Positions 54,718 through 64,000 of a stretch of 64,000 bases of DNA are shown here, piece by piece. This DNA comes from Clavaria fumosa (taxonomy: Eukaryota; Basidiomycota; Agaricomycetes; Agaricales; Clavariaceae). The notes under the pieces were generated by a model. It did no database searches. It was not told where the DNA came from and saw only the letters and a program-made list of their open reading frames with translations. The stretch spans positions 868,001-932,000 of the forward strand of contig OX637805.1 in the NCBI GenBank assembly GCA_951802425.1, in the 5' to 3' direction. Every line of letters begins with the position of its first letter. Position 1 is the stretch's first letter. Both the position numbers and the translations under genes were made by a program.

Positions 54718-56186
54718 TGTTAGGGCCTGTCCCGTCTCGATAGTAGTGCCGGAGATCGACTTGTTGGTGACCTATGTTGGAAACTCGCTAAGACCAATCA
54801 ACTGTAGAGCACAGTTGAGAATGCTCGGTCCCGGAAGGTCGCGAAGATGTCTGAGAAGATGTAAGAGCAAAGAAAGACAAGTATAAAGGAGGAAGACGTC
54901 GTTGGGAAAGTTGTGAAGTCGGTAAACGAAGCGTAAAGGAGGTAATTGACAAGGAGGGGGGAAATGGGTGACACTGAGAGGGTCGCGAAGTCGACTGATG
55001 AAGCGTGAAGAAAGGAATAGACAAGGTGGGAGAAAGTGACAATGCTGAGAAGGTCGCGAGGTCGACCGACGAAGCGTAGAGAAGGAAAAAGACAAGGTGA
55101 AAGAAATAGACAATGTTGGAAGGGTCGCGGTAGTCGCGATGGTGTTGAGGAATGTGTCGGTGAAGGCAATGACTTTGCCAACCGATGGGTGAACCTGTAG
55201 GGTTCTAAGATCAGTACCAAGATGAATAATAGAGAATACTTAGATCGCGCAAGTTGTAGGAGCGCAGAGGGTGAGTTAGGACAGAGTAGAGTGTGTCTTG
55301 GCGATCTTGTGGTCACCAAGAGAGACAAGACCTATCAATCGCAATGGTTCCAAGCTCAAAGGGCGTACTAGCCTCAAGCTTAAACCAATGTGCATCAATA
55401 TCAAGTCTACAGTACGAGAAGTACATGCGAGACTTATATACGTGCATACAGAGAGTATAACGAAAAAGGGAAAGTACAGAGGTCACCAGGCGACAAGACT
55501 ATGGTAGTACGGGGTATGTTTAGTTGTAAAGTGACTAGGCGCGTGTTCTACTAAGGTCGCGAGGGGTTAGGTATGCATAGGTAAGGTCGCGAAGATGACC
55601 TGTCACGGGTTGTGACCTAGTTAAATAAGTATATACGTTGCTATAACTACGGAGGGATTCTCGGATCATAAGTAATGTAATTATAGACGACTGAGGAGAA
55701 GAAGGGACGCATATTTGAAGTGTTCATACAGCTGACCGTTGGTGGCGCGTTTGAGTGTTAAGGTCGCGAGGTCATAAGAGCGATCACGTGGGTGACGCTA
55801 GTGATGCAGGTGACCTACGGGCGGGTAGTCACATGGGTAACACTGGTAACGCTGGTAACATATTGGCGCTGGTAGTGGTAGTGCCGGGGGTGCCGCTCGG
55901 CAAGTCACGTGCTGGTGGAAGTAGACACGTATCAGTGTGTCGCGCGTAGGATTGGTGGATCCGGGCGGAGTATGCGCGTAGGGTGAAGTAGTAGGAAGTG
56001 TTGCAAGTACCGCATGGTGGTCGCGAGTGTCATGTGAGCGCGGGGGAGGTTGGAGAGGTTTCCGGAAGGAGATAGCGGGTTTTGGAAGTGGGTAGAGGGG
56101 TACGCGAGGTGGTAGAGGGTCATCGGGAGGACCCTAGATGTTGGTGGAGTTGGCTTGGGTAAAGGAAAAATGAATGGGTCCTGACA
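54718..56186 (-). repeat. 3' LTR of element A
   Basis: The 1469-bp LTR starts TGTTAGGGCC and ends GGTCCTGACA. Right of it TTACCCCCCC is the polypurine tract on the minus strand. The plus-strand copy of the RNA start (AATATCAAGTCT) lies near 55399. Confidence 0.92.
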
Positions 56187-56302
56187 TTACCCCCCCTTCA
56201 AGCCTCGAGCCCTGCGAGAGTGGAGATCACGTGATGATTAGTCAGCACGATGTTTGTTGATCAGGTCATGACACCCGAAATTTTTCTCTAAGTCCAACCA
56301 CC
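56187..56302 (+). promoter_or_regulatory. Putative promoter of the antisense gene in A
   Basis: Only 116 bp separate the LTR from the gene's ATG. It contains the palindrome ATCACGTGAT (56226-56235), directly followed by GATTAGTCA, resembling bHLH and bZIP sites. The segment is conserved in position with the C and E elements. Promoter function is inferred. Confidence 0.4.
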
Positions 56303-58411
56303 ATGGTCTCTGCTTTCATCAAACAACACAAAACCGAAACCAACAAGGACGAGAACGAGGTCGCGCGCAAAATGCGCATTTTCGATGAAACGGAACCCAG
56401 CCTCAATCTGGGGATCCTAGAAGACGCGCTGGCCCATCAAAAGGCTGAGCAAGAGCGATGCGTGCGTCTTTGCGAAGCCGCAGGCCGCCGCAAGACGCGG
56501 GGCAACGTCGCGAGTATGAGTAAGACTGCAAGCGACGTTGTGGAGTCAAGCGGGGCGGTGGAGAACGTCGCGGGCGAGGCTGACCTGTCGCCCGCGGACT
56601 TCCTAAAAGCTTGGAAGAAAATAGGGTCAGTGATGGAGAACAAAGAGTGGAACGAAAGGGAGCGAGAGGTGCGTAATAGTAGTTCTCATTCCCATTCATT
56701 TCTTCTGATTGTTACATTCCAGGATTGCGATAACTGCGTCGCAAAGGGCCAACAGTGTGTGTGCAGCACTGCCGGCAAGTGTCGCCAGTGCGCAGAGGAC
56801 CATGGGAAGTGTTCCTGGGTCCAGGAATTTCGTCGATGGCGCGTCAAGGCCGAATTCGGGTGGAGCGACGTGCGAATCGATGAGGCTCTGCGGCGGGCAG
56901 AGGCACCAGGATCAGCTGCGACAGTGACCCCAACAGTCACGAGTCGAGTGGGAGCCAAACTCCCCACTATTACGATTCCGGGGACCCCAATGCGAGCAGT
57001 ACGCGGAAAGCGAGCAAGGACAAGGTTGCGGTCGCCGACGCCTGGTCTGTCAACAAGGAGGCGAGTGGCGAAGCCGTCGTCATCGAAGGGGTTGGTGGAG
57101 GGAGAAGGAAAGGTTGCGGGGACCTTGGTCCCCAGGACGGATCTGGAATGGGAGCTCGCAACGCTCCGTCAGCAACTTGCAGAACCCATGAAGAAGATAG
57201 CGTGGGTATACAAGTCGCATCAGGAGACGGAATTGGAGGTAGAATTGGTAGCGGCTAAGCGTGAGTTGGAGGCGTTACGGTGGGGCAAGAAAGGTGAATA
57301 TCAGTTTGTCCTGGTTCCTGTAGTTTCATACTGAGCTCACGACTTTTATTGGCAAAGGCAAAGAGGTCGCGGAAGTCGCGGAATTGACGACGCGGGCTGA
57401 GGGAGCAGAAAAGGAGTTCGAGGCACTCCATGGGGAGTGGCAAGGTAAGTTTTTACTCGAATTGTTGCCTTGTAGATTGACTTCCGTGTGATTCAGACCA
57501 AGAAGTCGAGTTGAGAAACGTGCGCCGGGAGTTGGAGAAGTTGCGGAAGGAGAAAGAGGGTAAGTGAAATAGTCGCGAGTATGAAGTTGACTCATTCGTG
57601 TCTATAGGATTGTTAATGGGGGCGGAGGGGACGTGCAAGGAGTTCGAGGAGGTGAGCAGGGTGATTGCAGTGATGAAAAAGGAGGCGGAAGGTCAGTCAT
57701 CATTCTACTCTGTGAGATCGCGAATTAATCTTCTTATTGGTTTAGGTTGGAGGGTGGAGTTGGGGGACGTCCGGTGAAGATTGGAAGAGACCGAAGAGTC
57801 GGAGAACAGTAAGTTTTAGTGGTCACGGGTATGAAGGTGGACTAATCTGTTATTTGTGTTTATCTAGACCATAAGGTCGAGCTGGAGGAGGCTGAGGAAT
57901 CGGAACGAAGTAAGTTCCATAGTCGCGAATATAACACAAACTAATCTTTGTTTTGTAGGTTTGTTCGTGACTGTAGAGAGGATGGAAAAGGAGTTGAAGG
58001 CGTCGAGGGAGCAGGAAAAAGGTAAGTCCTCGCGGGTTTTGTTTTTAGCAACAAACTGAAGATTGGTTTTTAGAGTTGTGCGACCAATGTGCGAGTATGG
58101 TCGGTGAGCTCCGCGAGGCTCGCTTTCAAGGACGGCGAGGCCTCGAGACGGTCTTCTTCGCCTATGAAGACCTTTTGATGAAGTCGCCGAAAGAACTCCC
58201 ATCGTGGGTAGAGCAATGGGCAGAGCAGGAGCAACGTCGCGTGAGGAGGGAGCTGTTGGATATTCCAAGGGTGGACAATTGGGGTTTTGAGTTGAAGGCT
58301 CCCGAGGCTGGAGAGGAGGAGAAGGGGGAAAAGGAAAAAGTCGCGAGTGAGGAAGGCGGGGAAGGAGTAGAAAGGTCGCGAAAGGAGAAGGAAAAAGCTC
58401 GCGACCAGTAG
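56303..58411 (+). CDS. Antisense multi-exon Zn2Cys6-like coiled-coil gene of element A
   Basis: The gene starts MVSAFIKQHKTETNKDENEV. Exon 1 probably ends at 56668; a 54-bp intron (56669-56722, GTGCGT to CAG) follows, optional because it keeps the frame. Exon 2 opens with the cysteine cluster C-x2-C-x6-C-x7-C-x2-C-x6-C (CDNCVAKGQQC to CRQCAEDHGKC, 56726-56812), which fits the Zn(II)2Cys6 consensus. A basic region (GKRARTRLRSPTPGLSTRRR) and Glu-rich heptads come next. From about 57293 on, six or seven further GT-AG introns of about 50 bp separate short exons coding Glu/Lys/Leu heptads. The last exon (from about 58075) reads LCDQCASMVGELREARFQGR and ends KEKARDQ at 58411. One exon near 57775 has a TGA. 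Introns in this direction would survive retrotransposition, because the genomic RNA is the other strand. Role inferred: element-encoded nuclear DNA-binding protein. Confidence 0.65.
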
Positions 58412-58509
58412 ATAAAAGTTTTCTTGTTGTATTTTTATTGCGTATATATGAATTGCTGTGAAGTCCGAAGTGAGAAAGTGAAGAAAAAATGAGAAAGAGG
58501 CGAGGAAAT

Positions 58510-61500
58510 TTATTGAGTTGCGTGAGTTGTGCGAGGTTTTTCTGGGTAGGTCGCATGGAAGTCCTGGAGGAGTTCCTTCAATCCGGAAAGTGACTCTATT
58601 GGTTCCCAGGTGTCGTCCTCGGGTCCATAACCTTCCCAATGTACGAGGTAGAGCACTTTCCTACCCCTCCTTCGAGAATCTAGTATGTCGGCGACTTCGT
58701 AATGTTGTTCGCCGTCAACCTTGATAGGGGGCAGGGGTTGCTGTTGCCGCTGGGGGAAAGCGTTGTCGTAGACCTTTTTGAGTAACGAAACATGGAAGAC
58801 GTCGTGAATTTCTCGCATCGATTTCGGTAACTGGAGACAATATGCGTGAGTCGAAACTTTCGCGAGTATGGGGAAAGGTCCGGCTCGTTTCGAGTCCAAT
58901 TTCTTCATCAGTCTCTTCGTTTTCACATTCCGCAAGTCTAACCACACCTTCGTTCCTTCTTTCCAGTCCGGTGTAACCTCTCTCTTCCTGTCCGCAAAGC
59001 GCGAGTAGGCCTCGTTCGCGACCTTGAGTTGATCTTGTAAGTGCTGATGGAGCATCTTGAGATCGGTCGCGACCATGTGGGCTTCATGCGCAGGTATCCC
59101 TTCGAGGGAAATTGTGAGTCTTGGGTGGTATCCCTTGTTCGCAAAGAACGGGGAGACACCAGTCGCGCTGTGGGGGGTGTTGTTGTATACGAACTCAGCG
59201 AGCAGAAGTTGGTGGGTCCAGTCGTCCTGTTGGTAGTTTGTATAGATTTGTATATATTGCTCCAAGATCTGGTTGACTCGTTCGGTTTGTCCGTCGGTCT
59301 CAGGATGATAGGCTGTGGAAAGATTTGAAGTAATATCCAAAGCCTGACATAACGAAGACCAAAACTTAGAAACGAATAATCTTCCTCTATCTGACACTAT
59401 GTCCGCGGGTAGCCCATGCTTTGAGAAGATGTGGGTGACAAAATGTTGAGCTAACTCTTTCGCAGTGTCGGTAGTGTTGGTGGAGATAAAGATTGCTTGG
59501 TTCGTAAGTCAGCAAATGACAACAAGAATCGAGTCAAAGGTCGCGGAGAGGGGGAGGGCTTCGATATGGTCCATCAAAATCGAAGACCAAGGTCGCTCGC
59601 CTATGGGCAAGGGTTTGAGGAGTCCATAGGGTTTGTGCCGGACGGGTTTTGCCCTTGCGCAGGTGTGACAACCACGGACGTAGACGGTTACGTCCTTTCG
59701 GAGTCCTGGCCAGAAAAACAACCTGTTCATTAGCTGGGTTGTCTTTCTTATACCTGGATGTCCTCGTAGTTTGTGGTCGTGATTGGAGCATAAGATATCG
59801 AATCGGAGGGAGTCGTGATCGGGGACGTATATTTTACCGTTACGAAGTAGTAGTGAGCCGTCAGGCGAGAGCGAGAACGCCTTGTCGCGACCTTGTGAAG
59901 CACCCTGTGATTTCTTGGAGAAGTAGGAGTCGCGAGGGGCATGTCGAATTCGCAAAATCAGGGCTTCTTCGTTGAGGATAACGGTTGCTCGAAGTAGTTC
60001 CGGCGGTATCGCGACCTTGTTGTTTTGCGCATTAGTCGCGGGTTGGTCGGACTTCTTCGGGTAGACATCGGGTCGTCGCGTGAGGGCATCTGGCTTCGCG
60101 CCTAACTTTCCTGCTCGATAATGAATAATATAATCGAAACTGGAAAGATTCTCTGCCCAGCGGGCTTGTCGGCAGCTGAGTTGCTTCGTGGTGGTGAAAT
60201 ATCGTAGGTTGTTGTGGTCTGAAAAGACCTGAATTTGGTATCGCGCACCTTCGAGGTACGCTCTCCATTGCTTGAACGCATCGTGTATCGCAAGGAGCTC
60301 TTTGTCGTAAATGTCATAGTTGAGCTCTGCGGCAATCATTGTACGTGCGTGGAAAGCGATGGGACGTAGCTCGTTAGTCGCGGGATCGGTTTGGGAGAGA
60401 ATGGCCGCTATGGCGTAGTCGGAAGCGTCGCATTTGAGGGTAATGGGGTGGTTGGGGTCATAGTGCCGGAGGACGGGAGCTTCGGTAAAGGCTTGTTTGA
60501 GGATATCGAAGACTTCTTGGCATCGTGGGCTCCACTTCCAAGGCGTGTCCTTGCGGAGGAGTCACGTAAGTGGAATAACGATGCCGGAATAGTTATCTAT
60601 GAATCTTCGATAGAAATTAGCAAAGCCTAAAAAGCTCTGAAGGTCGCGGATCTTCGTGGGTATGGGCCAACTTAGGATGGCCTGTATCTTCAAAGGATCC
60701 ATGGCAATTCCGTCGGGGGACACTATAACTCCAAGGTATTCGACCGTCGTGGTGTGGAAATCACACTTCTCGGGTCACGCATGTAAGTCTGCCTTGCGTA
60801 GATGTCATAGGACCTCTCGGACGTGGTCGCGATGCTGTTCGAGGTTGTCCAAGTAGATTAAGATGTCATCGAGGTAGACTACTACGTTGATGTCAACCAG
60901 ATCGTGAAAGATATCGTTCATAAGGTGCTGAAAGGTCGCGGGTGCGTTCGTGAGTCCAAACGGCATGACAAGATATTCGAACGTGCCGTAGCGAGTGCGG
61001 AACGCAGTTTTCCACTCGTCTCCTTCAGCTATCCTCATGTTGTTATACCCAACACAGAGGTCAATCTTCAAGTAGATTTTGGCCGAGCGTAATTGGTCGA
61101 CAAGGGTCTCAATTCGAGGAATGGGGTAGCGATTTTTGCGGGTGATTTTGTTGAGACCTCGATAGTCGACACAGAGATGAAGGCTTCCATCTTTCTTCTT
61201 CGCAAAGAGTACTGGTGCACCTGCGGGGGATTTCGATGGCCGAATGAAGCCTTTGTCCAACATGTTGTCCAAATAATCTTTCAACGTTTTTAACTCCACT
61301 TCTGACATGTTGTACAGCTTCCCGTGAGGAGGTGTTTTGCCTTCCTCAAGTTCAATTCGGTGGTCGTAGTCGCAGTGTGGAGGTAATTCCCAGGCTAGAT
61401 CTTCAGAAAAGACGTCCAGGAAGTCGTGATACTCGTGCAGGACTGTTTCTTCGGGTTTCGGAGGGGGTTGAGTGGTCGCGGAACTCGCGAGTATGGATTT

Positions 61501-62190
61501 GTTGTCGTAGGGGTTGCTCGCGGGTTGGAAGTATAGGAGACCTATAAATTCTCCTTGTTGTTCCAATCGACGAAGCGTGATAGCCTTGACCAATTGAACT
61601 TGTGGGGGTTTAGAGGGTTTCGGTGCCGAGTTCGCGAGGTCAGGGGAAGGTTTACTCAGGGGTTTCATGTCCAAAAGAGTGAGAGGGATAGTCGCGGAGC
61701 AGGCTGTCTGTCCGAAACTGAAAGTGAGGTTGGTCCAATCGATCCTAGGGTTCCAGGTTCGCAACCAATCGAGCCCTAGAACCACAGGAGTGAGAGGATG
61801 AGTTTTAGTGATGAGGAACTTAATGGATTGGATAGTATCGTCAGGGAATTTCGTATTAGCGTGGACGTAGTGGGTTATATTGGAGCTGGAGGAACTTCCG
61901 TCGAAGTATTGAAGTGGTAGAGGTTGCGGAAGTGGCATTAAGAGGTTTGGACAGGAGTTCGCAAGGGTGAAATCGATGAAATTCATTGATGCGCCACAAT
62001 CAATGAGAGTATTTAAGGGAATCGAGCTGAAATCTGGTATTTGTGTCTTTATGAGGAAGGATTGGGAAGACTGGGAAGCAATGGGAGTATTAGAAAGGTC
62101 GCGAGGAAACTGAGGGGAAGAGAAACTAGTCGCGGCCCACGTGAGTATGGGGGTTGGATCATCGTGACTCAGAGTTCCCCCGGAAGCTCC
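58510..62190 (-). pseudogene. pol: Pol of gypsy element A, chromodomain type
   Basis: Minus-strand order: protease ([15 protein letters not shown], about 62000, with Cys where Ser is usual in DSGA, then [13 protein letters not shown]); RT ([33 protein letters not shown], intact YLDD near 60850); RNase H (KCDASDYAIAAIL, TRRPD); integrase (HDHKLRGHPG, CHTCARAKP, DRGRLFVSKF, DGQTERVNQ); and chromodomain (EVADILDSRRRGRKVLYLVH, WEGYGPEDDTWEP) ending at 58510. All main parts share one frame with single stops at 60805, near 60560 and at 59509. Pol starts in a different frame overlapping the end of gag. Confidence 0.88.
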
Positions 62191-63724
62191 TGAGTCGCTT
62201 CCTCGTTTAACTCTTCGTGCGGGTCATCCACATCTTCTTCCACTTCTTCCTCGACTTCGTATTCTTCCTGTAATTCTTCCTCTCCTTCCTCTAATGTGAA
62301 GACGGCTCGTCTGGCTACTCGTCGATCGGGGCAAGCAGCGCTGTAGTGTCCGGGCTTTCCACATCTCATACAGAGATTTCCCTGATGACGACGTTCTCGT
62401 TCCTCATCGCTAAGGGGGATGTAGGGCGAGTTCGGATTCGGCTGGCGAGGCAGATTGGCGGGTCGCGGTGAAGTCGCGGGGTTCCCTGCGGCTGGTTGGG
62501 CGTTGTAGGATTATTTCCAGCGGCGGGGTAAGGTCGCAACGTCGCTTGGTAATTGTGATTTCCGCCTTGTTGAGCCAAAGGGCGATTTCCGCCTTGTTGA
62601 ACAGGGGGACGAGGAGTAGGAGGGTTAGCGCGGAATTGAGTTCAGCAGGTCTCACTCTCATACTCCCAGTGCCTCTGGTCAATTTGCATTGCCAAATCAC
62701 GAAGTTCTTGATACGTAGTGGGTTGTGGAATGACTTTCATGGCCTCTTTGATGCGTGTGGACATTGAGCGATAGAGTTTGGATTGTAAGGCGGCCAAGTT
62801 CCAGTTGGATTCGAAAGCGAAGGACTCGAAACGGATGATGTGGTTCGAAAACCGTTCGTTTTCGCCCATCTGCAACAAGCGAAGGTTCTGGTCGGCTTCA
62901 ATCTGCATGTTGACCACTCCAAACATCCCTCCAAACTCGCGGATGAATCCTTCCCAGGAATGTAGAGCCAGGTGTTCGGCATTGAATTGAAGGAGGGAGG
63001 TGTAGTGGCTCTGCGCGGTGTCCGTGAGGTAAGAGGCAGCGAAAGTAACCCTCTCGTGATCTCCTTGGAAGGTTACGGGCTTGGCGAAGAAAGTCATTAG
63101 GCATTCCGTGACGAAAGGTTTCCACTTGCGTCGGTCATGACCATTGAACAGTTCGGGACGCCTGGTGTCGAGCTTGGATTCTCGAGCGAAGGTGTCTCGG
63201 GCCGATGGTCCTTCGGAGGGAGGGGCCTGGTAATAGTAGTGGTGATGGTGGGTTCCAGGCACCTCATCTCGAAGCGCGGCGGCGGGGTGTGGGGGCATAG
63301 GGGGGACCGGAGGGACCTGCGGAGCTTCAGTCTGTGATGGAGGGCGAGATGCTGGTCGCGTCTCCATCTGGGGTACTGGTTGCGCTTCCGGTTGTGGAAT
63401 GCGGAAGGGCTCGACCGGAATCTCGAGGCGAGGGGCAGGTTGAAGCGTTGCTTCGGTCCCTATAGGGTCGCGAGGGAATGCCCTACTCGGAGTAGTGGCT
63501 GGCTGCATCCACGTAGGCCAGCTACTGCGAGGGGCGGTGTACCTTGGGATCCTGGAGACAATGGCTGGTCACTCATCGGGCATGGCAGGATTCGCGAAAT
63601 TCTGAAGAGATTGAGCCACGACCTGGAAAAGCGGGGCCATATCCTGGGGTCCTCTGGTGGGTTGAACCTGTCTTGGAGGTCGCGAGGGGGTATCCAGGTC
63701 GGGAGGAGTGTGACTGGAAGACAT
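62169..63724 (-). pseudogene. gag: Gag of gypsy element A
   Basis: ATG 63724 gives MSSSHTPPDLDTPSRPPRQV, a Pro-rich N-terminus with a TGA near 63572, a HHHHYYYQ tract, and a capsid domain (FNGHDRRKWKPFVTECLMTF to QIDQRHWEYE). A TGA follows at 62642, then a Gln/Asn/Pro linker, the knuckle CMRCGKPGHYSAAC (about 62325-62367) and an acidic tail ([14 protein letters not shown]). It is broken by at least two stops and frame changes. Confidence 0.82.
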
Positions 63725-63767
63725 AATGGTTTGTGTTATCTGGGTGTTGAGTGGTGGGGTGAGGGGG

Positions 63768-63779
63768 AGACTTGATATT
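63768..63779 (-). promoter_or_regulatory. Self-primer binding site of element A
   Basis: Plus-strand AGACTTGATATT, one base from the 5' LTR, equals the predicted RNA 5' end. Its complement AATATCAAGTCT is at 63956-63967 in the LTR, about 30 bases from a TATA (minus strand GTATATAAGTCT, 63989-64000). The match is 12 of 12. Confidence 0.7.
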
Positions 63780-63780
63780 A

Positions 63781-64000
63781 TGTTAGGGCCTGTCCCGTCT
63801 CGATAGTAGTGCCGGAGATCGACTTGTTGGTGAGTTAGGACAGAGTAGAGTGTGTCTTGGCGATCTTGTGGTCACCAAGAGAGACAAGACCTATCAATCG
63901 CAATGGTTCCAAGCTCAAAGGGCGTACTAGCCTCAAGCTTAAACCAATGTGCGTCAATATCAAGTCTACAGTATGAGAAGTACATGCAAGACTTATATAC
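63781..64000 (-). repeat. 5' LTR of element A (partial, with internal deletion)
   Basis: It starts TGTTAGGGCC. After TTGGTGA (63833) the sequence jumps to GTTAGGACAGAGTAG, which in the 3' LTR lies about 440 bp further on (near 55270). The whole tandem array is deleted, apparently by recombination between short GGTGA words. It continues beyond the window. Confidence 0.85.

Larger units (their letters stand above)
54718..64000 (-). mobile_element. Full-length gypsy element A with antisense intron-containing Zn-cluster gene
   Basis: The 3' LTR is 54718-56186 and the 5' LTR starts at 63781 and leaves the window. On the minus strand: self-primer site (63768-63779), gag (63724-62169), pol (to 58510) ending in a chromodomain. 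On the plus strand, between pol end and 3' LTR, lies a multi-exon gene (56303-58411). The word TCGCGA recurs throughout. Several stops show that gag-pol is inactive. Confidence 0.9.

Noticed and set aside
58070..58639. Minus-strand ORFs (189 and 230 codons) opposite the last exon of the A antisense gene
   Set aside because: They are Phe/Leu/Ser/Pro-rich complements of Glu/Lys codons, with no domain, and lie downstream of the pol stop. The plus-strand frame fits a coiled coil continuing the gene.

Overview
The window looks like a transposon graveyard from a basidiomycete (probably agaricomycete) fungal genome. The evidence is short GT-AG introns, chromodomain Ty3/gypsy elements, copia elements, an IS630/Tc1-like DDE transposase and a Myb/SANT-like fragment of kinds I associate with that group. 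I see no convincing single-copy host gene. Almost everything past about 2.8 kb is LTR retrotransposons inserted into one another, and most insertions can be proved by exact 5-bp target duplications.

Families (my labels): A = chromodomain gypsy, LTR about 1.47 kb (full copy 54718 to the window end, minus strand; solo LTRs at 2862, 35948, 53201). B = nearly intact chromodomain gypsy 37561-43174. C = chromodomain gypsy 37555-51916, minus, with B inserted in its LTR; E and C2 are relatives of C. F = degenerate gypsy 4574-9308. I = gypsy 5' half on the minus strand, 18117-19889. D = a small element (about 1.37 kb, LTR about 318 bp) that encodes only a CCHC Gag-like protein; four copies and several solo LTRs. 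G and H = copia elements; H (20759-29099) is inserted in G (19890-33963, minus).

Layout: 1-2.86 kb sparse DNA; 2.86-4.35 solo LTR A; 4.57-9.31 F with a solo LTR G; 9.31-10.67 D1; 11.16-13.5 DDE transposase with a solo LTR D; 13.5-18.1 copia G fragment with D3 inside; 18.1-19.9 element I with a solo LTR D; 19.9-34.0 copia G containing H containing D5 containing D6; 34.0-35.3 LTR scraps and a LINE remnant; 35.3-53 a C2 LTR split by A, C (itself split by B and a hAT-like MITE), D and E; 53-54.7 E interior split by a solo LTR A; 54.7-64 full-length A.

Most striking: both A and C carry, between the end of pol and the 3' LTR, an extra gene on the opposite strand. Each encodes a coiled-coil protein with a cysteine cluster spaced exactly like a fungal Zn(II)2Cys6 domain. 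In A this gene keeps many introns. Each family is also saturated with its own short motif (TCGCGA in A, CGGAGT in C and E), in LTRs, coding sequence and introns alike. This suggests that the elements encode a DNA-binding protein that recognises their own DNA, comparable in logic to the VANC anti-silencing proteins of Arabidopsis VANDAL elements. In addition, all five gypsy families with a visible 5' end, plus the gag-only D element, have a 9-12-nt sequence directly beside the 5' LTR that is complementary to the predicted 5' end of their own RNA (Tf1-type self-priming). The two copia families instead have a site complementary to a tRNA-Met anticodon arm.
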